Assembly (NCBI GenBank): GCA_003537495.1
Contig: DPSB01000506.1
Coordinates: 1 to 17,460 of the forward strand
Origin: Cytophagales bacterium
Lineage (GTDB): Bacteria > Bacteroidota > Bacteroidia > Cytophagales > Cyclobacteriaceae
Reading direction: 5' to 3'
Length of the DNA stretch: 17,460 nucleotides
The notes below the pieces were generated by a model. It worked only from the letters and a program-made list of their open reading frames with translations, had not been told where the DNA came from and did not search any database. Both the position numbers and the translations under genes were made by a program. Below, in pieces: positions 8,901 to 17,071 of the stretch (position 1 is the stretch's first letter; the number at the start of each line of letters is the position of its first letter).

Positions 8901-11900
8901 GCAGCAATGTCATAAAATACAAAGTACTCGCCTGGCGTACTCGTTAACAGATTTACTGTACCTGTAATGGGATCAATATCTAAACCGGTTATCGCACTAA
9001 AAGTTCCTCCGGTCGAGCCGATAAGCGTAACTGCTGCAGTGCCGGAAGAACTACAATAAGGTGTGCCTGGATAGGAAATGGTAGCTACCGGAACCTCTGA
9101 AATTGTGATCTCGGTATTGGTAATATACGGTGGGCACCCACCCGATGCAGCGATAGTATAAACGACTACATAAGATCCGGCCACGCTGGCATTCAGGTTC
9201 ACTTCGCCTGTACTGGAGTTTAATACTAAACCATCAGTTGATGAAAACATTCCACCGGTGGTTCCGGTTAAGGTAACGGTTGCGGTTCCACCATTCGAAC
9301 AATAAGGTGAAGCTCCATAGGCAATAGTAGTTCCCGCATTACAGATTTCGCCAACTGCAATTTCTCCTGTTAAACTAAGATTGGTTGCTTGTATGGAGGT
9401 AGCCGTTGGGGAAACAGTGGCTGGTTCAATCCAGATGGCTCCATCGTAGATGCCAACTTTGAAAGCCGATGTATTTGCGCCAACATCCACATCAGCAGCT
9501 ACCCAGGTTGGCGTAGCCGAGTAGGTAGTATATACTACACCATCATTTTGAAGCGACCAGAATCGGTTTACACTTCGGGTTGGATTGATGGAAGAATTAG
9601 TAAGTGCAGGATGATCGCCTGCATTTGTTGATGCGGTTATATTACCACCGGTACTCACGGATGAGAATGATAAGATAACAGGCGTGTAACTTAGATTGTC
9701 ACCTATTTGATAGGTGCGGGTGGAGGCCCCAAGCCCAATACCCTTTTGCAAATTTCCATTTACCCAGCCACTGCTCTGCGAAGCACCCAGTACCGTACCA
9801 CTTAACGGTTGAATAACTTTATTACTGCCTGTGGTTAGTTTTCCGTTTACAAAATTTAGTGATCCATTTATAGTTAAATCAGTTAGTAGTGAAATTGGTC
9901 CCGTAACATTGCTCAGAATTACATTGTTTAATGCTGAGGAAACTGAAATCTCCTGAGCTCCGCCTCCATTAAATGTGAAAGTCGAAGCACCACTGTTTAA
10001 CGTGCCACTGGCTATTAAATTTCTGCCAACTGAGTATGCCCGACTTCCTGCGTGAAAGGTAGAACTATTACCTAGTATAAAGTCCCGCCCCACATTCCAG
10101 TTGGAAGAGGGTGTGATGCCAGTTGCATGTGTATTTGAAACGGTAACATTAGTAAAGCTGAGTGTTGCACCACCGGCAACGCTCATGGCCTCCGTTCCAC
10201 CAAATATTACTAAACCACTACTGGTGAAATTAGTACCCAGATTTATAGTAGCGGGAATGTTTGCTAAAAACCGGAGCGTGCCTGCACTGGAAATTGTTCC
10301 GTTGTTGGTAACGGAGCCAAAGATCGTTTGGGTTGTACTTCCTGTGTTAAACGAAGCACCATTTCCGACAGTAAGCGCAAATGCAATATCCCAATCTACA
10401 CTTGGGTTTACTCCACCGGTGTTGTTAATGTTCAGGTATCCGTATTGTGGAGTGGACGTGGAGTTAAGCACAGGTGAAACTGTTCCATTGAAGTTCACTG
10501 TTGTAGCCACTGTTTGTACCGCGTTAATTAAACTTAACGTTTGCAACACGGTACCGCTAAATGTAGTGGTGCCCGTTGCGTTTAATACTCCGCTGTTAAT
10601 CAAATCGCCATGCAAAGTTGTTTGAATGGCGCCCCCGCCCGTGAGCGAACCAGAACTGGTGATATTCAGTAAACTATTGAAAGTAACGTTATTCAGGATA
10701 GTATAACTTCCGGTAACAGTCATTCTGTTAAAGGTGGTATTACCGGTAATATTTTTAGCGCTACCTGCACATAACACAGTACTTGTTTCAGGTACAAAGG
10801 TTCCGCTGTTAAGCCAATGCCCATTCAGGGTAATTGTATTTGCACCACCCTGCAACGTAGCACCACTTTCAATGGTTAAGTCTCCGTTCACGGTGTTGGA
10901 TGAAGCCAACGTTTTAATGCCGGCATTTCTGAAAATCAGATTTCCTAAACTGATACCGGGCAACTGTAAAGTTTGTGGTCCGGTACCGTTGAAGATAACG
11001 GTGCTGGCATCAGCAATGGAATAGCTTGCAAAGTTTTGAGGTGGATTATTCGCACCAATGATAATCGTTCCATTATTTGCCAATGTTGCTGTACCACCCA
11101 ATACACTTCTGTTGGCCGTAAAGGATTGAATGTTCAGCGTTCCAGAAGTAACAGTAAGGTTGCCATTCAGGATTATATTTCCCACAAGAATAGCATTTGT
11201 ACTAACAGGTTTGTTAATGCTCACATTGTTGAAGGTAGTGGCAGAAATATTTTGCGTACCGGCACCATCAAAATGTACACTGGAGCCTGCACCAGCATAC
11301 ACTCCACTATTATTCCAGTTACCACCTACATTCAGTTGATTATTATTTTGAATGGAAGCTCCGGCACCGATGGTTACATCCCCAAGTATTATCGTGGGTG
11401 CAAAAATATCCAGTGTGCCATTGGTTATGGCAAGATTATTTCCAATTGTAGCGGCACTGTTGATAGCCGTTAGCCCTGTGGGTTTAGTAATAGTTAAATT
11501 ATAATAGCTAACAGCTCCAATGGTTTGATTGGTAGTACCGGTATAGCTTACTGTGCTGGTGGCCGGAGTAAATGTTCCGTTGGTATAATTAAAGTCATTG
11601 GTCAATGTAAGATTCCCGGCTCCACTAAACGTAATAGCAGCATTACCGGATTGATACAAAGAACCATTTACCGTTACGGATCCCGTTCCAACCGATACGT
11701 TTATCGCATGACCACTAGTGCCATCACTCAGGTATAAATCTCCGTTCACCGTCATATTCTGATTGTTAACCTGAATGGTGTGCGTTCGGGATGTTGCCCA
11801 CGTTCCGCGAATGTCGCTTGTGGTTAGTGATCCACCACCATTCAAACTCAGGGTTACAGCTTGCGTATCGCCAAATACAATGTTTTTAACATTAACCGCA

Positions 11901-14900
11901 GTGGTGACGGAAGGTTGGTTGGTAAATGCAACAGTTCCCAGGTAGGCAATGTCAGTAGCGGCTGGTGGTCGTGATGCTGCGCCTTGCACAACTGTCCAGT
12001 TATTGGCTGTGTTCCAATCTGTACTTACACTTCCATTCCATTGTACAATATTGGTAGCACCAGAAGCTGTCCAACGCCCGGCAAGATTGGAAAGCCCCGC
12101 TGTATATTCGATATAGTTTGCAGTAGTATTGCGGGTTACCGGACTAACAGATGCCCAACCGGGATTAGCCCGCCAAAGTCCCATAGTTGTTTCATCGTTT
12201 CCGTTCAGTTCAGCGTCTTCATAGTGTAAACGGTAGGTATAGCCTGTGTAAGTACCAGCAGGAATGGTTACCGTGTACAATCGGCTAACAGAGTTACCTG
12301 CCGGAAAGTCAGCAATAGAACCAAACACAACTGAAACAGTTACACTGTTTACACCAATCGGAATTGAAAATGAAATCGTATTGTTAGGCCCCTCAAACGC
12401 ATAGGCAACGCCATTATTAAATGCATGTGTTCGTTGAATGTTTCCGTAAATGTATCCATTGCCCGTTCTATTGTTTGTAATGGTAAGTGTATTGGTTCCG
12501 GTTTGAATGATCCCGTTTGTCATGTTTACAATGGCAGCAGAAACATTATTCTGTAAAATCAATTCGGTAGAAACTCCGGTTGTATTGCTGGTAAGTATAT
12601 TAAAGGTGGTAGCCCCGGAGATGTAGGAAGTAGCTGCTCCCAGAAATTGCACTGTGCTTGTACCCGCTGTAAATGTGCCGGTATTGATCCAGTTGCCATA
12701 CACTGAATGGGTAAAGCTAGCTGCGTTAAAGGTTGTGCTTGTTCCTATTGTAATGTTACCACGGATATCCAGATTCCCAGTTGCTGTTTTGGTGTTACCA
12801 TTTGAGAGAACGAGGTTGCTATAAGTGAGCGCAGGGATGGTTTGTGCACCCGTGCCATTAAAGTTTACCGTATTTGGTGCTGATGATGTGGTATTGAATG
12901 TACCGGCAGTAACCGTGAACGTATTGGCTATTCCCAACGTGGCGTTGGCCGAAAGTTGTAGCGAAGTACCATTCAAGGTAACATTAAAGAGATTGGCTAC
13001 TCCGCTAAGCGAAGAAGTTGCAGCAAAAGTTGCCGTGCCTGCCGATGCAGATAGACTGCCGCTTACAATTAACCCGGAGGTGATGGTGAAATTTTCTGCC
13101 GTAGTAATCGATCCTGAAATAGCCAGCACAGCAAAACTCTTTGTACCTGCACCGGTAATTGTTTTAGCAGTACCACTCATTGTCAGTGTACCCGCACTGG
13201 CTGTAAATATTCCTGCTACAGATAAATTTCCGGTAAGCACCAACGAAGAAACAGTACTTACCGTTCCACTCACGGTAAGATTATCAAGTGTTATACCTGC
13301 ACCGCTGATAGTTGTTCCGCTACCCGTCATGGTAAGTGTGCCACCCGATGCCTGGCTAAATGAACCAGACCCCGTTGTGGCCAGATTACCGGATAAGGTG
13401 AGCGTTGATGCAGCGAAGTTGATTAGGGCTGCTTGTATGGTTAGGTTATTAAAATTTTGTGTTCCTGATCCGCTAACAGTAGTTCCAGTTCCGGTAAGTG
13501 TAACCGTGCCTGTATTGCCATTAAAAATTCCATTGTTGGTCCAGTTGCCACCTACTGTGTGTGCAAAACTTCCACCATTAAATGTTGTGGATGCACCCAG
13601 TAAAACATTACCACCAATGGAAATAGCGGAAGCCGCAGTAAACGAAACAGAAGTTCCCGATCCCACGGAAGTGGTTAAGTTACCAGCTACTGTAAAGGCA
13701 CCACCAGGAAAAGTTTTCACAGCAGCACCTGATGAACTACTTAAGAGAAGGTTGCCATATGTTTGGTTTGCCACCGTTTGGTTAGTGCCTGCATACTCAA
13801 CTGTACTGGCTACCACCAATGTGTTTGTTGTATAGTTGGTGGGATAACCTTGTGTACCTCCAATACGAAGGGTTGCATTATTAGCAACCGTAAGGTTACC
13901 ACCGGCAGCAGTACGGTTGGCAGTAAAGCCTGCGAGGTTTAATGTTCCGTTTGCAACATTAAGATTACCGGCCACATTAGTATTGATTCCGAGGGTAACA
14001 ATATTGCCGGTATTGGAGATAGTTAGATTATTAAATGTAGTTGCGGCAGTACCTCCAATTGCTTGTGCATTGGTGCCATTGAATGTTACGGTACTTGTGC
14101 CCGCTGAAAGCGCTGAGGTTGAAGCATTGTTGATCCAGTTTCCGCCAACCGAAATATTAAAATTATTGGTATTGAGTATTCCTGCAGTAAGCGTAAGATT
14201 ATTACTAATCGTGATAGGCGATGGCAATAAAAGACCACTAGTATTGTTGAGCGTAAGGTTTGTAAAGGAGGTAACACCAGAGAATGTTTGCTGTCCGGTG
14301 GTGCCATTAAATACTGTGGTTCCGTTGTTGGTCATGGTTCCGCTGTTGGTAAGTGAACCGGCAATCGATAATGTACCAGCCAAAGCTGTCGTGAGCGTTG
14401 CTCCGGATTGTACAGTAAGATTTCTACATACAACCGCAGTGGTGATGATAGGCATTTGAGTTGCACTTGCGCTGATGACTACATCTGTGGTGGCGGATGG
14501 TACTACTCCTGTACACCAGTTGCCAGCAGTAGCCCAGTCGTTGCTGATGTTTCCTGTCCATTGCCCGGCATTGGTGGAAGTCTGTACCAGTGTGGAAGCG
14601 GTGGTACTACAACCACCTGTGGTAACTTGCACGGTATATACACCGGCATTGGCAAGTGTGTAGTTAAAAGAAGGATTTTGAAGCGAAGAATTAAAACCAC
14701 CAGGTCCAGTCCACGAATAGGTGGCCCCGCCAACTGTTGTAGCATTCAGCGTTAATGGTGAGCCTACACACACTGGGCCATTATTGCCGGCACCTTCTGG
14801 CGATGTGTAAATGGTAGCCACTTCACCTGCATTTAATGCTCGGTCATAAATCAGCGCATCGTCAAGAGTTCCATTAAAGTAAAAACTGGAAGGCTGTGAA

Positions 14901-17071
14901 GTCCAGCCATTGTTGTTGTCAAATCCTATTTTCCAATAGCCAGTATAATTTTCTGCTGAAGTAACCGCAGGATTTGAACCTACCAGCACGCCATCTATGT
15001 ACAAGGCAATACCGGCTGTAGAAGACAGGGTTGCTGTAGCCTGATGCCACAAGTTATCGTTGTAGGATAGGGTAGAGTTAACGGTTTGCACGGCATTGGG
15101 ATACACACCAAAATAAATTTGCCCCAAATTGTTCATATACAAGTGCCTATCATATTGGCCACTTGAACCTGTTTGAGCATTTCCAAATCCAATTAACTTA
15201 CCACCGGTTACGGTAGCCGTTCGGAACCAAATGGAAATGGTAAAATTATTAGGGTTAGTATATTGACGGGTGGAGGAGATGTATTGAGAACTTCCATTTA
15301 AACCAACAGCGCTTGAAGCAACATTGAACCTATTAGCGGTTAATGCAGGTCCGTTTTGAAAGGAGCCATTATTGATACCGGTTTCATCGTTTGCATTTCC
15401 GTTAAACTTAAAATTTGCGATTAAACCATTGGTGGGTGTTTGTGAAATGTCCGGTGCGGAAACATTAACGGTAATGGTTGCATGCGCACTGGTACAACCA
15501 CTTATGGTCTGCGTAACAAAATAGGTAGATGAACCGGTTACACTTGTGGATGGTGTAGGTGCGGTGGCACTTGAGGCCGTTGTAAACTGAACATTATTAA
15601 ACACCCGGTTACCAGCAGAAGTTACTCCGGTAATGTTAATTGTTCCGGTTGCTTCCGTTAGTGGAAACGTTGGGTTATCGGAACCCAACGTACCCGTACC
15701 GGCTGAAACTCCGATACTATAATCTCCTGCTGTGGGAAGTGTAAAATCAAAAGTGTTACTGATCCGCACCGGGGTAGCGTTTGCACTTAGCGAAGTATTG
15801 GTGCTGGAAGTGGCAATCACTGTTCCGCTGCTGTTATACAATGACACGACCAGTCCGTTAACCGACTGAAATGCTGGTATGTAATAATCTACATTGGTAA
15901 TTTTTACATTTGCGGAAGTAGTGGTGAAGTTAGTTCTTCGGTTGTTACCTCCATTATCTATGTAAATGGTACTGGCATTTAACGTAGCTGTTCCACCAGC
16001 CACACCACTTACACCACCCCATAAAAGATTTGAACCAATAGCCGTAAGCGGACTTGCAGTTGCGCCTCTGCAATAGTTTACCGGACTTGTTACGGTTGGA
16101 GCGGCAGGTGCATTGCACAATGTAGATCTGCTTCCGCTTAGTGGCGTAGCACTCAGGGCACCTTCTGTCACTGCGTATATTCTCCAATGATAAAGTGTAT
16201 TAACGGCTAAACCAGATTGAACCGAGGTAGTAACGTTGGCTGCAGTTTGCGCGATAAAAGAATAATTTATCCCATCGGTAGATCGATATATAACAAACCC
16301 GGTCTCATTGGATGATAAGTCTGACCAATTGAGAGTCATGGAGGTTGTACTCAATGCGGTAAAACTTAAACTCACCGGAGCATTGGGTACAGGCGATGCA
16401 AATCGATAGGTATTTCCACTTACTGGTTTGGATATTATACTTGCTTCTGCAGTAGAACTAACGGAAGTGCCGGCATTAGTAACGGATAAAAATTGTCCTG
16501 AACCGGTACCTGTTGCTGAAATACCAATGGATGCCGAAGCTCCCAGTAATAAACCAGATTCTCTTCTATAACTGTATTCAATCCGGCCAGTGCCTTCGTG
16601 AAGTTTTACCTGGAACGACATAACGTTACCAGTAATGCTTCCCCATGAGGTATTTAGATATTGCAGAGTCGTAATCCTGCTTCCTGCAGAACCTGTTGTA
16701 ACGTAGCTAAAATTGGTTGCTACCTGAATATTGAGATTATCCCACAAGGGTGCTAACACCGGCCGTGGCGCACCACCCGATGTTAAGTTATTGGTAGGGG
16801 AGGCATCGGTAATGCTGGCACCCAATGTTAACCATCCGTTTGTACTGGCAGCAACAGTTGTGTACCGCGTACCCATATACCAGAAATCAAAACCAATGGG
16901 CACCGGGTTAAAGTGTCCTTCATCTACATTTCCGGGTCCAGCAGGCGTGGCTCCCGAAATGGCGCTGAAGGTTTCACTGAATGCTGAGAAGGAGTAGTTA
17001 GTAATGCTTTGTGCATAACCACCACCCCATACTACTACAACCAAACAAATAATCAGTAGCTTTTTGACCAT
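5924..17071 (-). CDS. Giant multidomain surface adhesin-like protein with T9SS type A sorting domain (3,715 aa)
   Basis: The ATG at 17071 is chosen over a TTG 27 bp upstream because a classical signal peptide (MVKKLLIICLVVVVWGGGYAQ) starts there; AGGAG at 17078-17074 precedes it with a short 2-nt spacer. Approximate order by residue: signal peptide 1-21; beta-rich N-terminal domain 22-225; FN3 228-305; Ig-like module 310-545 with an insertion; LamG 549-757; PKD/Ig-like 763-830; a first Trp-rich module plus beta-strand repeats 838-1545; a second 1678-2440; five Ig-like repeats 2581-2991; a third shorter module 2997-3184; a final Ig-like domain 3571-3632; T9SS sorting domain 3638-3715. Composition is rich in Thr, Asn, Ser and Gly and poor in Cys. 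By family knowledge, the tail directs export by the type IX secretion system and attachment to or release from the cell surface. Adhesion or matrix binding is inferred from domain content; the ligand is unknown. It converges on the permease gene. Confidence 0.93.
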   Translation of the reverse strand: MVKKLLIICLVVVVWGGGYAQSITNYSFSAFSETFSAISGATPAGPGNVDEGHFNPVPIGFDFWYMGTRYTTVAASTNGWLTLGASITDASPTNNLTSGGAPRPVLAPLWDNLNIQVATNFSYVTTGSAGSRITTLQYLNTSWGSITGNVMSFQVKLHEGTGRIEYSYRRESGLLLGASASIGISATGTGSGQFLSVTNAGTSVSSTAEASIISKPVSGNTYRFASPVPNAPVSLSFTALSTTSMTLNWSDLSSNETGFVIYRSTDGINYSFIAQTAANVTTSVQSGLAVNTLYHWRIYAVTEGALSATPLSGSRSTLCNAPAAPTVTSPVNYCRGATASPLTAIGSNLLWGGVSGVAGGTATLNASTIYIDNGGNNRRTNFTTTSANVKITNVDYYIPAFQSVNGLVVSLYNSSGTVIATSSTNTSLSANATPVRISNTFDFTLPTAGDYSIGVSAGTGTLGSDNPTFPLTEATGTINITGVTSAGNRVFNNVQFTTASSATAPTPSTSVTGSSTYFVTQTISGCTSAHATITVNVSAPDISQTPTNGLIANFKFNGNANDETGINNGSFQNGPALTANRFNVASSAVGLNGSSQYISSTRQYTNPNNFTISIWFRTATVTGGKLIGFGNAQTGSSGQYDRHLYMNNLGQIYFGVYPNAVQTVNSTLSYNDNLWHQATATLSSTAGIALYIDGVLVGSNPAVTSAENYTGYWKIGFDNNNGWTSQPSSFYFNGTLDDALIYDRALNAGEVATIYTSPEGAGNNGPVCVGSPLTLNATTVGGATYSWTGPGGFNSSLQNPSFNYTLANAGVYTVQVTTGGCSTTASTLVQTSTNAGQWTGNISNDWATAGNWCTGVVPSATTDVVISASATQMPIITTAVVCRNLTVQSGATLTTALAGTLSIAGSLTNSGTMTNNGTTVFNGTTGQQTFSGVTSFTNLTLNNTSGLLLPSPITISNNLTLTAGILNTNNFNISVGGNWINNASTSALSAGTSTVTFNGTNAQAIGGTAATTFNNLTISNTGNIVTLGINTNVAGNLNVANGTLNLAGFTANRTAAGGNLTVANNATLRIGGTQGYPTNYTTNTLVVASTVEYAGTNQTVANQTYGNLLLSSSSGAAVKTFPGGAFTVAGNLTTSVGSGTSVSFTAASAISIGGNVLLGASTTFNGGSFAHTVGGNWTNNGIFNGNTGTVTLTGTGTTVSGSGTQNFNNLTIQAALINFAASTLTLSGNLATTGSGSFSQASGGTLTMTGSGTTISGAGITLDNLTVSGTVSTVSSLVLTGNLSVAGIFTASAGTLTMSGTAKTITGAGTKSFAVLAISGSITTAENFTITSGLIVSGSLSASAGTATFAATSSLSGVANLFNVTLNGTSLQLSANATLGIANTFTVTAGTFNTTSSAPNTVNFNGTGAQTIPALTYSNLVLSNGNTKTATGNLDIRGNITIGTSTTFNAASFTHSVYGNWINTGTFTAGTSTVQFLGAATSYISGATTFNILTSNTTGVSTELILQNNVSAAIVNMTNGIIQTGTNTLTITNNRTGNGYIYGNIQRTHAFNNGVAYAFEGPNNTISFSIPIGVNSVTVSVVFGSIADFPAGNSVSRLYTVTIPAGTYTGYTYRLHYEDAELNGNDETTMGLWRANPGWASVSPVTRNTTANYIEYTAGLSNLAGRWTASGATNIVQWNGSVSTDWNTANNWTVVQGAASRPPAATDIAYLGTVAFTNQPSVTTAVNVKNIVFGDTQAVTLSLNGGGSLTTSDIRGTWATSRTHTIQVNNQNMTVNGDLYLSDGTSGHAINVSVGTGSVTVNGSLYQSGNAAITFSGAGNLTLTNDFNYTNGTFTPATSTVSYTGTTNQTIGAVSYYNLTITKPTGLTAINSAATIGNNLAITNGTLDIFAPTIILGDVTIGAGASIQNNNQLNVGGNWNNSGVYAGAGSSVHFDGAGTQNISATTFNNVSINKPVSTNAILVGNIILNGNLTVTSGTLNIQSFTANRSVLGGTATLANNGTIIIGANNPPQNFASYSIADASTVIFNGTGPQTLQLPGISLGNLIFRNAGIKTLASSNTVNGDLTIESGATLQGGANTITLNGHWLNSGTFVPETSTVLCAGSAKNITGNTTFNRMTVTGSYTILNNVTFNSLLNITSSGSLTGGGAIQTTLHGDLINSGVLNATGTTTFSGTVLQTLSLINAVQTVATTVNFNGTVSPVLNSTSTPQYGYLNINNTGGVNPSVDWDIAFALTVGNGASFNTGSTTQTIFGSVTNNGTISSAGTLRFLANIPATINLGTNFTSSGLVIFGGTEAMSVAGGATLSFTNVTVSNTHATGITPSSNWNVGRDFILGNSSTFHAGSRAYSVGRNLIASGTLNSGASTFTFNGGGAQEISVSSALNNVILSNVTGPISLLTDLTINGSLNFVNGKLTTGSNKVIQPLSGTVLGASQSSGWVNGNLQKGIGLGASTRTYQIGDNLSYTPVILSFSSVSTGGNITASTNAGDHPALTNSSINPTRSVNRFWSLQNDGVVYTTYSATPTWVAADVDVGANTSAFKVGIYDGAIWIEPATVSPTATSIQATNLSLTGEIAVGEICNAGTTIAYGASPYCSNGGTATVTLTGTTGGMFSSTDGLVLNSSTGEVNLNASVAGSYVVVYTIAASGGCPPYITNTEITISEVPVATISYPGTPYCSSSGTAAVTLIGSTGGTFSAITGLDIDPITGTVNLLTSTPGEYFVFYDIAAGSGCAAFSTSTSITITLQPFATGTYEGNPYCSNEGVAFPTGSAVGLPGLLTSTAGLIIDPPTGEINLAASTPGTYTVTYNVDAFGGCAAYSNTATVAITAAPSATISYANTPFCTTAGPAVVIFSGTTGGIFSSTAGLIIDAATGTIIPATSIGGSYLVTYTMPAFDGCTEQTATTTVTITENPDATIAYENSPYSIGTGVATVTLVESTTTPSTGVYSSTTGLVINSNTGEINLSTSVAGTYTVTYTIAAAGGCLLYTTTTDVTLINNIKIWDGGAGTNNWGDAENWDTDGVPTAQNNVVLTGTQAIIVNVPAVANRITINNPSANLTITSGNSLTLSDDFVLTSGTVSNNGSGLFVRGNWINHGNFIANTGTVTFNGNATQQLSGTSVTNFYSIHVTNAANPGVLVQSNQNLLGVLTLANNVIFDADGSNNTAIFTLTSGGDEPTNDAAIGVLPAGARVTGNVTVQRFMTRQGGNNMRIYRYIASPVQQGTVADLQNEIPITGLFTGTSTCVGCHSNTSLFYYDETVTTDINGSGTADYNDGYVAFPTVANTETFIPGLGYTLYTRGNILPSTLWDLRGEINTGNIAPVTLPVTYTSSGSILDDGWNLVGNPFPSTIDWNASGGWTKTNLDGSIYISDNGTSTALQYATWNGTTGTNGGSRYIASGQAFWVKANGSGTPVLQADENVKTPGTQTTFFREGVPDNIIRIALMQGNTRDETVIHFREDATPDFDSHADAKKLANGIFNLSTQILDGTKLAINSHAPLDCRAVINLVIENVTPGNYNLAFTELPSFPDGTQVQLQDNFLNHTLHVENEINYAFHVTDNPTSFGAGRFVVIITEAPRSTPIHIEHNTLSVRFTDGIQWYYNGEAIAGATGASFEATESGVYEVRISANGCSYFGKTELLITGIESNLSAIQVYPNPVKDELIFEFPGANQSTTILLHNMVGQVCGSAEFLRTGTLNMSELPAGFYTLKFTTGNQVITKKIIKQ
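5927..6160 (-). other. T9SS type A C-terminal sorting domain
   Basis: The last 78 residues of the giant protein hold the standard pattern: IQVYPNPVKDEL at the start, then LLHNMVGQV, a central LNMSELPAGFYTLKF, and VITKKIIKQ at the very end. The YPNP, L-x-LPAGxYxLK and terminal K-I-x-K motifs are hallmarks of the Por/type IX secretion sorting domain, which is cleaved at the outer membrane. Confidence 0.95.
7480..8083 (-). repeat. Third Trp-rich module with beta-strand repeat and closing domain
   Basis: Within the giant gene, a Trp motif (WDGGAGTNNWGDAENWD, from residue 2997) is followed by a short stack of strand repeats that includes GNWINHGNF and TGTVTFNG, then by a closing segment VTGNVTVQRF near residue 3184. 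It is the same layout as the two longer blocks upstream in the protein, only about 190 residues long. Confidence 0.65.
8099..9331 (-). repeat. Five tandem Ig-like repeats of 82-83 residues
   Basis: The repeats begin at the codons whose first bases are 9331, 9085, 8839, 8590 and 8344, so the spacings are 246, 246, 249 and 246 bp. Each has the plan (A/T)TI-x-Y-x4-PYC, a TGG-x-F segment, GL-x-I-x5-TG, a STxGxYxVxY strand, GC and TxVTIT. The fifth copy has Ser in place of the first Cys (SPYS) but keeps the second. The repeats are diverged at DNA level, so they look like old duplications kept by selection on the protein. Confidence 0.88.
9757..12040 (-). repeat. Second block of degenerate beta-strand repeats
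   Basis: The block opens with a Trp motif (QWNGSVSTDWNTANNW, first Trp at residue 1678) and runs to a closing segment VNGNLQKG near residue 2439. In between are many copies of a pattern close to (V/L)xGxWxNxGxF, xxSTVxFxGxGxQxI, FNNxxIxx, L-x-GNLxxxxGxL. This is typical of secreted right-handed beta-helix or stacked-strand adhesins of Bacteroidota. The fold is inferred from the repeated short strands, Asn and Gly turns. Confidence 0.75.
12430..14560 (-). repeat. First block of degenerate beta-strand repeats
   Basis: The block opens with a Trp motif (WTGNISNDWATAGNW, first Trp at residue 838) and closes with a segment YGNIQRTH near residue 1545. Between them the same GNWxNxGxF / STVTFNG / FNNLTIxN / LSGNL pattern recurs in degenerate form. 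A non-repetitive beta domain (about residues 1545-1675) separates it from the second block. Confidence 0.75.
14790..15430 (-). other. LamG/concanavalin-like domain within the giant protein
   Basis: Residues about 549-760 read as a LamG_3-type jellyroll. Cues are an opening LIANFKFNGNANDETG, SIWFRT after NNFTI, LWHQATATLSS, ALYIDGVLVG and the closing FNGTLDDALIYDRALNAGEV. Family members commonly bind glycans or matrix proteins; the ligand here is unknown. Confidence 0.88.

Noticed and set aside
12825..13835. A 336-codon plus-strand open frame, and similar long ones at 10101-10625 and 13917-14459.
   Set aside because: They lie antisense to the giant gene in its repeat-rich part. Their products are low-complexity Val/Pro/Leu strings repeating motifs such as VPLKFTV, which are the mirror of the biased TFNGT-type codons. 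No export signal or domain is seen.
8099..14560. Long repetitive DNA that might suggest a CRISPR array or satellite.
   Set aside because: The repetition is in the protein: periods are multiples of three, the copies are diverged in DNA, and one frame stays open across all of it. There are no identical repeats with uniform spacers.
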